Shown here one piece after another: positions 1-8,854 of a DNA stretch of 64,000 nucleotides. Numbering within the stretch: the first letter of the stretch is position 1; every line of letters begins with the position of its first letter. The stretch is from NCBI RefSeq assembly GCF_050016015.1, contig NZ_JBNHEQ010000181.1, positions 13,062 to 77,061 on the forward strand. Reading direction: 5' to 3'. Source of the DNA: Trichodesmium sp002260545. Lineage in GTDB: Bacteria; Cyanobacteriota; Cyanobacteriia; Cyanobacteriales; Microcoleaceae. The position numbers were made by a program, and so were the translations under genes. Under the pieces are notes generated by a model. The model saw only the letters and a list, made by a program, of their open reading frames with translations, was not told where the DNA came from and ran no database searches.

Positions 1-1035
1 ATTTTCCTTCATTTCTAAAATTTTAATATTAATATTGTTGAGAAAAGGGCGATCAGGAGAAATAATAAAACCATAAGCTTCACTAGCAAAATAAACTGGA
101 GATAACTTCAAACGTTCTTTAGGATGATTATGTAAATAATACTGAAGAGCAGGAACATCAAAAACCACACCATCCACCTCATCTGACTTGAGTAAATTAA
201 TTGCATCTATCAAACTCTCAGTCTGACTAATACGCGCTCCATAAAACTCTGCCCATCTTTCTCCAGTAGAACCTTTAACTACCGAAATTCTAGCATCCTT
301 AATATCTTCAGGAGAACTAAACTCTACAACTCTTTGATTAGACAAAGAAAGAGTTAAAGTAGTAGCTATACCAGCAGTCAGAGAAGAAACTGTCACCATA
401 GTAACAACCATCCATACCCCAGCAATAATACGCCCAGCTTTAGTAATTGGAGTACGATCGCCATATCCCACCGTAGTTAAAGTTACCACAGCAAACCACA
501 TACCATTACCCACTCCATGCCAATAATCTTTAGGAAATTGTTCAGTGTTTTGCCGTCTTTCAGCTAACCACAAAAGATTACCCACTATAAATAATAGAAC
601 TATTAATAAACAAACTGAAGAAATAAAAGCCAGGCCAAAAAAAGGTCTAATTCTACTCCAGACAGTAGGTCTCTCAGCAGTAATTAACAAACCAATATTG
701 GCAAGAAAATAGGGTTGAGTAAAAGTAACTTTTTCTAATTCTAAGCGATCGGAAGTTATACTTATCGGCCCAATAATAACATCTAGTTCTCCTTTAGTTA
801 TACTGTCAATACTACTAGCCACACTATCTTGTGGGATAAATTCGTACTCTAGTTCTTCCGATAGAGCTAGTTCTTGCCAAATTTCAACACTAATACCTTG
901 GAAAAAATTATCCTGAATTACAAAAGGAGGCGATCCAGCTACACCAACTCGCAACTTTTCGGCCTGAGCTGGTAAAAGAGTATTAATTATACAGGTTATA
1001 GTAATAAAAGTCAATAAACTTAGTCTGTTGAGCAT
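1..1035 (-). CDS. GluR0-type ligand-gated potassium channel (3' end cut by window)
   Basis: The reading frame is open for 345 codons from the ATG at 1035 to the window edge, so only a short C-terminal piece is missing. A signal peptide (about residues 1-25, ending PAQA) is followed by the first lobe of a periplasmic amino-acid-binding fold, then two membrane segments around a pore loop with the K+ selectivity signature TTVGYGD (residues 187-193), then SSLTAGIAT, which resembles the gating segment of ionotropic glutamate receptors, then the second binding lobe. This order is that of the prokaryotic glutamate receptor channel GluR0: ligand binding outside opens a K+ pore in the inner membrane. 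The ligand cannot be told from sequence. It is divergently oriented to chlM. Confidence 0.88.
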   Translation of the reverse strand, partial: MLNRLSLLTFITITCIINTLLPAQAEKLRVGVAGSPPFVIQDNFFQGISVEIWQELALSEELEYEFIPQDSVASSIDSITKGELDVIIGPISITSDRLELEKVTFTQPYFLANIGLLITAERPTVWSRIRPFFGLAFISSVCLLIVLLFIVGNLLWLAERRQNTEQFPKDYWHGVGNGMWFAVVTLTTVGYGDRTPITKAGRIIAGVWMVVTMVTVSSLTAGIATTLTLSLSNQRVVEFSSPEDIKDARISVVKGSTGERWAEFYGARISQTESLIDAINLLKSDEVDGVVFDVPALQYYLHNHPKERLKLSPVYFASEAYGFIISPDRPFLNNINIKILEMKEN

Positions 1036-1235
1036 TTCTCAGAACTGAGTTGGGCAATCAAATTTTAATGGTGACAATTTTTTTTGCTCCGAAGTAAGGC
1101 ATAATAATCAAGTCCAGTTTTTAGTACCCCAGTTGATGGGCTACTTATTAGGAATTGGTCATATCAAAGCCAACTTTGATGTAATATAAAGTTTTGTAAG
1201 CTTGCTTGAGAATCACTATAACATTAAGAAGAGAA

Positions 1236-1922
1236 ATGACAAAAACAGACGATAAAACTATTGTCAGAGATTATTTTAATTCAACTGGTTTTGACCGATG
1301 GCGCAGAATTTATGGGGATGGTCAAGTAAACAAGGTACAGTTAGATATTAGGAAAGGACATCAGCAAACCGTTGATACAGTTCTCAGTTGGCTACAAGCA
1401 GATGATAATTTATCAGGCTTATCAATATGTGATGCTGGTTGTGGGGTTGGTAGTTTAAGTATTCCCTTAGCTCAAGCTGGATCAATTATTTATGGTAGTG
1501 ATATCTCAGAAAAAATGGTATCCGAGGCTTATCAGCGTGCGAAATCTAGTTTAATCAGTATAGATAATATTAATTTTGTGGCTCAAGACTTAGAAGCTTT
1601 AAGTGGTAAGTATCATACAGTTGTTTGTTTAGATGTTTTGATCCATTATCCTCAAGACCAAATTGCAGCTATGATTAATCATTTAATATCTCTAGCAGAG
1701 TCACGGTTAATTATTAGTTTTGCCCCAAAAACTTTAGCTTTAACTATATTGAAAAAAGTAGGAGAATTATTTCCTGGTCCAAGCAAAACTACTCGTGCTT
1801 ATCAGCATCAAGAAGCAGATATTATCAAAATTATTGAAAGTAATGGTTTTTCTATCCAAAGAAAAACAATGACCAGCACCAGTTTCTATTATTCTCGTTT
1901 ACTAGAAGCAGTGCGTAAATAA
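1236..1922 (+). CDS. chlM: Magnesium-protoporphyrin IX methyltransferase
   Basis: ChlM transfers a methyl group from S-adenosylmethionine to Mg-protoporphyrin IX in chlorophyll synthesis, at or near the thylakoid membrane. The 228-residue protein opens with VRDYFNSTGFDRW, typical of the family, has the SAM-binding loop DAGCGVGSLS (about residues 65-75), and ends with the family's C-terminal region (SFAPKT, then GPSKTTRAY). The ATG at 1236 is preferred over an upstream in-frame TTG at 1206 because an AGAAGAG-like ribosome site lies just before it and because the family starts here. It stands alone; an AT-rich repeat-filled gap follows. Confidence 0.92.
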   Translation: MTKTDDKTIVRDYFNSTGFDRWRRIYGDGQVNKVQLDIRKGHQQTVDTVLSWLQADDNLSGLSICDAGCGVGSLSIPLAQAGSIIYGSDISEKMVSEAYQRAKSSLISIDNINFVAQDLEALSGKYHTVVCLDVLIHYPQDQIAAMINHLISLAESRLIISFAPKTLALTILKKVGELFPGPSKTTRAYQHQEADIIKIIESNGFSIQRKTMTSTSFYYSRLLEAVRK

Positions 1923-2846
1923 TTAATTATTAATTATTAATTATTACCGAAAAATTGTGGGTATGTGCCTCCCTTTTTAAAGAGATAAAAAAAGAGACTA
2001 TTCCTTAATGTCAAGACTCCTTATTGCAGAGGTACTGATAACTGATAACTGATAACTGAAATGACCTCTTCTGTGATAGAAGGATTGATTTAAAGGAAAT
2101 TTTTTTCTTTTTTTCTCCTTGAAAAGAGAGGCTTTCAACCTTGATTTTTCGGTAAGTAATAAACATTTTGGTTGAATTATATCCTCAGTATACCAAAAAT
2201 ACATAGCAATTTACTTATTTTGCCAGTCAAATTTTAAGAGGTCGAGTAACTAGAATATGAAAATTATGAGTAGAGGAAGTTATGATTTAACTAAAAAAAA
2301 TAGGAGTTTTAGAATTGTTTGGACCTGAAAAAATATCCAAATAATTGATAATTAATAACTAAATAATTCAGGTTGAAATTCTCCACTTAATAATAAAAAA
2401 AAATATTCACTTTGTCGTCAACCCTCTGCCTGGGAAAAAGAGTTCATTAATGAATAATGGATAATTGATAATTACCTCTGGTTAAAACCGTTACGGAATT
2501 GAAGATAAGGAAATATCCTAGCACTTTTTTTTCCCTTAAATTAAAAGGGGAGGCTTGAAAGTAGAAATAATTAATAATTATTAATTATTTTCCCTTTTTC
2601 ATGCTCTACCAAAGGCAGTCGCAACATGAAAATTGTTAATCGCTGAAAGCATAAAATGTGAAACCCAGAAACTGAGATAAAAATCCCAAAGATGATAGTT
2701 CATAGCTGAGAGTAGAATTACTATAGCAATCCTAAATAGGTTGTGATAAATTAAAAAGTAAATAAAAAATTTGAAACTCTTAAAAGCAGTAAGATTTTTG
2801 CCACGAATATGCGGAGGATTGCTATATGATATTAAGGAGTAAAAAA
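1923..2846. other. Gene-free gap filled with dispersed repeats
   Basis: No credible gene is seen. The stretch holds TAATTATTA tracts, a GATAACT tandem near 2035-2056, and two members of a dispersed AT-rich hairpin family (2056-2155 and 2455-2590). The open frame that crosses 1998-2204 on the minus strand is repeat-derived and has no family features. Confidence 0.6.
2455..2590 (+). repeat. Dispersed AT-rich intergenic element (ATCCTAGCAC family)
   Basis: Core ATTACCTCTGGTT, then GGAAATATCCTAGCAC plus a T run, then an imperfect AAGGGGAGGCTT stem, then TTAATTATTA direct repeats. Close copies lie at 34150-34280 and 56140-56270 (both inverted) and 59901-60034 (same orientation). Confidence 0.65.
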
Positions 2847-3230
2847 ATGATGACTAAAATTTTCTTAGTAATAGCATCTATGCTAGGAGGTTTATCTGTA
2901 GTAGCTGGTGTTTTAGCTGCTCACGCTTTGAAACAAAAGCTAACTCAATATTCCCTAGATATTTTTCAGACAGGCGCTCGTCTACAAATGTACCATTCCT
3001 TAGCATTATTAATGGTAGCCTTTCTATTAACAATAGAAGAGCTACCCCAATCTTTAATGGTCATTGCTGGATATGCCTTTATTGCCGGAATAGCATTTTT
3101 TTCTGGTAGTTTATATGTCCTGAGTCTAAGCGGGATAAAATGGTTAGGAGCCATTGCACCCATAGGTGGAGTAGCATTTATAGTAGGATGGAGTTGTATG
3201 GCGATCGCTGGTTGGAACCTAAAATTATAA
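2847..3230 (+). CDS. DUF423 family small membrane protein
   Basis: A 127-residue, very hydrophobic protein with four predicted membrane segments. It matches the DUF423 (YgdD) family in length and pattern: an N-terminal GGLSVVAGVLAAHALK segment, then FQTGARLQMYHSLALL, then FSGSLYVLSLSG and the closing Ala/Gly-rich helix. Family function is not established. An upstream in-frame ATG exists at 2826, but the AAGGAG at 2834-2839 sits seven bases before the ATG at 2847 and fixes that start. It is monocistronic, with a HIP1 site near its end. Confidence 0.85.
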   Translation: MMTKIFLVIASMLGGLSVVAGVLAAHALKQKLTQYSLDIFQTGARLQMYHSLALLMVAFLLTIEELPQSLMVIAGYAFIAGIAFFSGSLYVLSLSGIKWLGAIAPIGGVAFIVGWSCMAIAGWNLKL

Positions 3231-3386
3231 AAAATAGATTGTTTTAACTATTTCTATAAAAATACCTTTATTAAACTCAAAAAAATCTGCAAAAATTAAT
3301 AATATTGTAGTAAGAGTGTAAAATTCAACCACTTCAAGCTATAGTGTAATATAGCAAAGCTATAGAAATCTGGGTATCTGGCTTCT

Positions 3387-5477
3387 GTGAGTTACTGCCT
3401 CAATCCCAATTGCCCCAACCCCTCCGATCCATTAAATGCTGGTAAACGTACCTGTTGCCAATGTGGCTCTGAATTGCTACTGCAAAATCGATATCGTATT
3501 ATCAAACCTCTAGGGGGGGGAGGTTTTGGCAAAACTTATCTTGTAGAAGATAAAGGGGTACAAAAAGTTCTCAAAGTATTACTGAAAAGTCATCCGAAAG
3601 CTATCTCTCTGTTTCAACAGGAAGCACAGGTACTTATCAGTTTACGAAATCCTGGGATTCCGAAAATAGAAGATGATGGATATTTTACATTCTTCCCAGC
3701 AGACAGTGAAGAGCCTCTACACTGCCTAGTAATGGAATTTATTGACGGCTCCAATTTGATGGATTGGATGAAAAGTCGTCGCCATAGGCCAATAAATCAA
3801 ACTCAAGCAGTAGATTGGCTAACACAATTATCGACAATATTGGACAAAGTTCATCAGCAGAATTATTTCCATCGGGATATTAAGCCCCACAATATCATGC
3901 GGAGGCAAAATGGCCAGTTGGTGCTGATAGACTTTGGCACTGTGAGAGAGGTATCAGATACCTACTTGGTGAAAGTAGGTCAAGGCCAAAATGTTACAGG
4001 GATTGTCTCACCAGGGTATACAGCTCCAGAGCAAAGCAATGGCAAAGCAGTACCTCAATCAGATTTTTTTGCTTTAGGACGTACTTTTGTCTATTTATTA
4101 ACAGGTAAACCCCCAACAGCTTTTCCAGAAAATCCACGCTCTGGAAAGCTTCAATGGCACAAATATGCCCCTCAAGTATCAACAGAATTTAAAAAAATCA
4201 TAGATTATTTAATGGCATTGACTCCTGGCAATAGACCTCAAAGGCCAGCGATAATTTTGCAGTGTCTGGCAGAACTAGACACAGAAAATAGTCCAACTGA
4301 TAATTCTCGTATTTCTACTCCTGCTCAACCAGGTCGTTCAAGTAGAGAAAATACAAAACTACCAACAGACAAAACTCAAACTAGACATAAAGTTAAGACA
4401 AAATTCAAAACAAAAACAAGTACAAAAATATCTAATAAGTCAAGAATTAAGTTCATAAATAACCTAATAGTAGGGTTGACAATGTTACTATTAGCAGCAG
4501 CAAGTTCTCAATTTTATGGCTTTTGGCGCTACGGAATGTTTCCTAGTCATCCAGTTTTTTTATTGCGAGGTTTAAACAGTAGTCGATTTTTACAAAAAAA
4601 CTTAAATGGTTATCTCGGAGAAGTAAATGCGATCGCCCTAACACCAGATGGTCAAACTTTAGTCAGTGGTAGCTTAAATACCATCAAAATTTGGAACCTC
4701 AAAACTGGGGAACTAAAAAGGAATATTCGAGATGCTCATACAGATAAAATAACTACTCTCGCAATAAGTCCTAATGGTGAAATATTGGTAAGTGGCAGTG
4801 CAGACAAAAATATTAAGATATGGGATATCAAAAGTGGTAATCTATCAAAAGAGATTCCAGCTCACGATGGTCAAGTAAATTCAATTGCTATTAGTCCTGA
4901 TGGACAGACATTAGCAAGTGTTGGTAGCGATCGCTTAATGAAGTTGTGGAACCTCAAAACAGGTAGTCGAATACTTACTCGTATACCAGATAAGGAATAT
5001 GAAGTAAAAGCTCTAGCCTTTAGCCGGGATGGCACCATTTTAGTTAGCGGTAGTGAAGATGGTACTATTAGACTGTGGAATCTGAGTACAGGTATTCGCA
5101 GACAAACTTTAGAAGGACATACCCAGGCAGTTAATGCTATCGCCATCAGTCCAAATAATCAAACCTTAGCTAGTGGGAGTGAAGATGGAACCATTAGAAT
5201 CTGGGATTTGTATACAGGAGAAGAGGAAAGTATAATTACACCAACTACAGATGCAGTTAAAGCAGGTGCAGTTAAGGCTGTTGTTTTTAGTGCTGATAGC
5301 CGAACAATAGTTAGTGGTGGTGACAAAATTACTATTTGGAATACAATTACCGAAGAAAAATTACAGACATTTTTTGGTCATTCAGAAACAATAAGTTCTC
5401 TTGCTATTACTCCCGATGGCAAAACTTTAGTCAGTGGCAGTCTAGATCAAACAATCAAAGTTTGGCGTATGCCTTGA
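3387..5477 (+). CDS. Serine/threonine protein kinase with C-terminal WD40 repeats
   Basis: The 696-residue protein has four parts. Residues 1-30 hold a Cys pattern (CLNPNCPNP, then CCQCG) like a zinc ribbon. Residues 36-300 are a Hanks-type kinase with glycine loop GGGGFGKTY, catalytic HRDIKPHN near residue 162 and DFGT. A membrane segment lies at about 356-376. Seven WD40 blades run from about residue 410 to the end (repeated LASGSEDGTIRIWDL-type units). The layout is common in filamentous cyanobacteria: a cytoplasmic kinase with a propeller on the other side of the membrane, probably sensing or docking a partner. The start is a GTG; the family starts with MSYCLNP here. Substrate unknown. 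Confidence 0.93.
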   Translation: MSYCLNPNCPNPSDPLNAGKRTCCQCGSELLLQNRYRIIKPLGGGGFGKTYLVEDKGVQKVLKVLLKSHPKAISLFQQEAQVLISLRNPGIPKIEDDGYFTFFPADSEEPLHCLVMEFIDGSNLMDWMKSRRHRPINQTQAVDWLTQLSTILDKVHQQNYFHRDIKPHNIMRRQNGQLVLIDFGTVREVSDTYLVKVGQGQNVTGIVSPGYTAPEQSNGKAVPQSDFFALGRTFVYLLTGKPPTAFPENPRSGKLQWHKYAPQVSTEFKKIIDYLMALTPGNRPQRPAIILQCLAELDTENSPTDNSRISTPAQPGRSSRENTKLPTDKTQTRHKVKTKFKTKTSTKISNKSRIKFINNLIVGLTMLLLAAASSQFYGFWRYGMFPSHPVFLLRGLNSSRFLQKNLNGYLGEVNAIALTPDGQTLVSGSLNTIKIWNLKTGELKRNIRDAHTDKITTLAISPNGEILVSGSADKNIKIWDIKSGNLSKEIPAHDGQVNSIAISPDGQTLASVGSDRLMKLWNLKTGSRILTRIPDKEYEVKALAFSRDGTILVSGSEDGTIRLWNLSTGIRRQTLEGHTQAVNAIAISPNNQTLASGSEDGTIRIWDLYTGEEESIITPTTDAVKAGAVKAVVFSADSRTIVSGGDKITIWNTITEEKLQTFFGHSETISSLAITPDGKTLVSGSLDQTIKVWRMP

Positions 5478-5890
5478 ATCAGTTATCAGTTATAGCGCGT
5501 AGCGCTAGGGAATAGGCAACAGGCAACAGGCAACAGGCAACAGGGATGATACAGGATAATAGGAAACAGAAAATTTGTTCATCACTAATTACGGTTTGCT
5601 GAAAAAGTCTTTTTGGTAGGGGTAGGAGTCAGGAGCCAGGAGTCAGGAGTCAGGAGGAATGGGTAATTTAGAGGAGACAGGAGCAAGACTTATCCCTTGA
5701 TTTTTCAGCCATGAGTCAACCTAAAATCCTAACTTTTTGAGTCCCTTAGAACGAAAACCTTGTAATGCATGAAAGACCATTAAAGGCTAAAACCTTTATC
5801 TGTTAATGCTTTTATATTTAATCAGCAAGCCCTAATTATCCGGACATGATATTAGTCCTCTGTAGGGGTTTGGAGACCGAACCCCTACTT
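5478..5890. repeat. Minisatellite tracts and a GTAGGGGTT hairpin
   Basis: A CAACAGG tandem lies at about 5514-5545 and AGGAGTC tandems at about 5625-5660. At 5862-5888 the arms GTAGGGGTT and AACCCCTAC face each other around a short loop. No gene is seen here. Confidence 0.7.
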
Positions 5891-5945
5891 TGATAAATCT
5901 TCAGAATAAAGCTTCTGTCTCAACCGGATTTAGTATTAATATAAA

Positions 5946-5986
5946 AAAAGTAGGGAAAAAAGATGATTTATTTTTTCCCTACTTTT
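5946..5986 (-). terminator. Perfect-arm hairpin after porin gene
   Basis: AAAAGTAGGGAAAAAA at 5946-5961 is exactly complementary to the arm at 5971-5986, with a 9-base loop, 26 bases past the stop codon of the minus-strand porin. On that strand the arm is followed by a T run, as expected of an intrinsic terminator; it could also stop transcription from the left. Confidence 0.75.
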
Positions 5987-6011
5987 ATTTGCAGTTAATT
6001 AACCTAATTTT

Positions 6012-7772
6012 CTAGAATCTGAATTGAGTTCTCACACTACCTACCCAGAGAGTCTCATTATTCTCATCGTGATTAGGATTAGTAATCACAAACAAAGCAG
6101 GAGTAATCGCAATAAAATCATTCACTGCATAACGATAGAATACCTCAATATGTACCGAAGTATCTGGGTCCTTCAATTCATCATCATCACCACCATCAGT
6201 AATAATTGGTGGTACACCAACAAGAATTCCCCCTAAACTACCATCCTTAAACAAGTCCGGAAACGCTATGGTCAAGGCACCATTGATAATCGTAATATCA
6301 TCATCATCGTCATTATTCTCTTCTGGTCGTGCCCAAGTTGCACCAAACCAACCACCAATTTGAATATGCTCGTTGAGCTTCCATTGAGCTTCAAAACCTA
6401 GTTGATCCGCAGTCGTGGGAACACCATCAAAAGGATCTCTTGCTGTAAAACTACCCGTACTTCCAGTTAAGTTAACATCATCCTTAATAAAGTAGTTCCG
6501 CACATAACCGATGTTAAAAGCTAAACTATCATTTAGGTCAACCAAGACCTGGCCAAAACCACTAAATGAACCATTAAATAAACCTCTACCCTCCCTCGGA
6601 TCTTCCGATTCTGGTGCGGCATAACCTCCTGTCACCGTGAATGTATCGTTAAAGGCGTATTGAAGACTTATGCCTTTATCCGCAGGTCCACGGTAAAAAG
6701 TTGGGTTGTATCTTCCAAACCGGGAAACAGAACCCCCACCACTACTCTGAAACGGATTGAGTACAGGCATAAAATCATCAAGGTCTATAGAATTAAGACC
6801 GACCATCACCATACCTTTCTCGTTGAGCACTGGAAATTCGTAGACCAAATTATCTAGAACGACCGTATCATCTGGATTGCTTTGATCGGTACCCAATCTG
6901 GTCATTAGAGTATTAGTTAAATCCCGACCACTCCAGTTAGGAACATCTCTTGCTTGTAAACGAGTTCTGAGGCGGTCTTTACCCGTAAAGCTGGTATCAA
7001 AGTTTAAACGAACCCGATAACCTAATGCAGTTTCGGTTCTATCGTTTTCACTCCTTTCTGTCCCACGCGCTCCTGCTCGTTCTCCAAAGGTATCAGTCAG
7101 CCAAAAGAGAACTTCACCATTAAGCTTAGTAGTTGTAGAGAATTGATTTGCTTCAAGTTCTGCAGTTCTGGCTTCTAGGGCATCAACACGACCACCTAAC
7201 TCTGCTAGTTCTACCGCAAACTCCTCTTGCAGTCGTTGCAGGACAGCTAAATCATCACGAGTTACTAAATCTGCAGTTGCAGCAGCAATTAACTCTGTAA
7301 TTCTATCTAAACAAGCATTTAAACCTGCTGCAAACTCATAACGGGTCATTGCCCGATTTCCTTTGTAAGTACCATCTGGATAACCTACAATACAACCGTA
7401 ACGCTCTACTAGAGATTGTAAAGCTTGGAAAGCCCAATCAGTGGGTTGTACATCTGACAACTGAGACACAGATGTTACCTGTCCCATAGGGTCAGCTTGT
7501 TCTAACTCAGATCCTGGAATTTGTAAGGAGGGGTCTTTCAGTTTTTGCAAGCGACTATCTCCTGGTACTTCTACCTCCTCTGAGGGAGCATCATTTTGGG
7601 CTTCTACAGGTAACTGAGTAGTTGTATTAGTAGTATTAGTATTAGTATTTTGAGCATTAGCCAGTTGTTCTACAGAAACCTGATTAGCTAAAGCAGAATT
7701 AGCGATTAATAAGGCAGCTAGACTGAACGTACCAGGAGTTTGCTTAAGAACATTCAAGATTATTTTTGTCAT
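6012..7772 (-). CDS. SLH-domain outer-membrane porin (OprB/iron-uptake porin type), copy 1
   Basis: A 586-residue cyanobacterial porin. Parts in order: signal peptide (about 1-29, ending ALANQ), a Thr/Asn/Gln-rich linker, one SLH domain (about 98-160, with two Cys: YGCIVGYPDGTYKGNRAMTR and LNACLDR) that would bind the peptidoglycan-linked polymer, a short coiled coil (LQRLQEEFAVELAELGGR), then a 16-strand-type beta barrel ending in Phe (TQFRF), the usual outer-membrane insertion signal. Acidic loops (NNDDDDD, GGDDDE) may bind cations. Homologues are called carbohydrate-selective or iron-uptake porins; the solute is inferred only. The SD is GGTGTGAGGAG, see the regulatory entry. Confidence 0.92.
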   Translation of the reverse strand: MTKIILNVLKQTPGTFSLAALLIANSALANQVSVEQLANAQNTNTNTTNTTTQLPVEAQNDAPSEEVEVPGDSRLQKLKDPSLQIPGSELEQADPMGQVTSVSQLSDVQPTDWAFQALQSLVERYGCIVGYPDGTYKGNRAMTRYEFAAGLNACLDRITELIAAATADLVTRDDLAVLQRLQEEFAVELAELGGRVDALEARTAELEANQFSTTTKLNGEVLFWLTDTFGERAGARGTERSENDRTETALGYRVRLNFDTSFTGKDRLRTRLQARDVPNWSGRDLTNTLMTRLGTDQSNPDDTVVLDNLVYEFPVLNEKGMVMVGLNSIDLDDFMPVLNPFQSSGGGSVSRFGRYNPTFYRGPADKGISLQYAFNDTFTVTGGYAAPESEDPREGRGLFNGSFSGFGQVLVDLNDSLAFNIGYVRNYFIKDDVNLTGSTGSFTARDPFDGVPTTADQLGFEAQWKLNEHIQIGGWFGATWARPEENNDDDDDITIINGALTIAFPDLFKDGSLGGILVGVPPIITDGGDDDELKDPDTSVHIEVFYRYAVNDFIAITPALFVITNPNHDENNETLWVGSVRTQFRF

Positions 7773-7781
7773 TATCGATCT

Positions 7782-7792
7782 CTCCTCACACC
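7782..7792 (-). promoter_or_regulatory. Ribosome binding site that is a candidate Yfr1 sRNA target
   Basis: The porin mRNA reads GGUGUGAGGAG here, nine bases before its ATG. The cyanobacterial sRNA Yfr1 carries the unpaired motif ACUCCUCACAC and, in Prochlorococcus, represses porin mRNAs by pairing over the SD. Ten contiguous bases would pair here. The match is seen; regulation is inferred. Confidence 0.6.
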
Positions 7793-8728
7793 TTTTAATT
7801 AAACTAGGAAACTATTGTGCCTTTTATCAACAACCCTACTGTTTAGAGTAGATTGAACTGTTGATTGTTCCAATTGATTTTTTAACATTGATAGTGCTAT
7901 AAGCTAAGTTTAACTTAGCTGAAAGTTAAACTTTTAAATAGCTATTTACCAATGGATAATGGATAATTGATAATTAATCAATTCCGCTTTATTGCCTCTC
8001 CGTTTCAATGTATATATTGATATAAGAAGAGAGTTGTTATGATCCACTCTCCATTATTCATTGTTCATTATCAATTAATCAGAATTCCTTATATTCAATT
8101 CAGTTACAGTTTATGCCGGAGGTAATTATCCATTATCTTTAAAAATGAAAATTACATCCGTTACTGGGGGATTAAGTTCCTCAATTTTCTAAGCAGATAC
8201 TATGAAATAAGCACACTAGAGTTCATGCTAGATAATATGATATGGAAATATTCCTAGTAGTTTTTACCCGAAGCCTATCCTAGCAAAGATAGAATCAGAC
8301 ATATACATCTAACAAATCCATCAGAACCATCCCCAAGTAAGTTATTTTGTTAAAGGGTTATACAAACTAAGCACAGTCATATTTTTTTACCAGACAGGTT
8401 AGCACCTCTTGCAGCATAGTGCAACTATCTTGAATATTAGGATTTTTGATATAAATTGAGATATTCTTAAGTTTTTAATGACCAATAAGTTGAAAATTTG
8501 AAAAAAATCCCTAGATATAACCCCTCAACTTTTAATTAGCACTCCTAGAGGCTAGCTAAAGGGTATATAAAGTAGTTTGTTTAGTAATTTATTAGGTAAT
8601 GAACAATTCAATAATCAAAGTCTTGAAAAAATCTTCAGAATTAAGGTCTGGTATATTCAAGACTCACTACTATTCACCATTCACCTATCAGTTAATGAGA
8701 AACTAGGACGCTACACCAAAGGAGATGT
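7793..8728. other. Gap between two porin genes
   Basis: Holds the promoter region of porin copy 1 and a composite dispersed repeat at about 7952-8135 (GGATAATT tracts, then a divided copy of the ATTCAATT/GGTAATTA hairpin family in inverted orientation). No gene and no clear Fur-box-like palindrome is seen. Confidence 0.5.
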
Positions 8729-8854
8729 ATGAATAAAACAGGTAAGCATTCCTTGCATCTGAGTTACTCTCTGGCTAACTACTTACTACTAACGACTGAA
8801 TGCTTACAACTGCTATTTAATTTTCTACCCTCAAGCCAAAAATCTAGAATCTGA
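8729..8854 (+). CDS. Possible 41-residue small protein (unverified)
   Basis: An ATG at 8729 is preceded by AAAGGAG with five-base spacing, a better ribosome site than most genes in this window have. The frame encodes MNKTGKHSLHLSYS and onward to a stop that overlaps the end of the convergent porin gene by 11 bases. The product is short, moderately hydrophobic in its middle, and matches no family I recognise. It may be chance. Confidence 0.22.
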   Translation: MNKTGKHSLHLSYSLANYLLLTTECLQLLFNFLPSSQKSRI

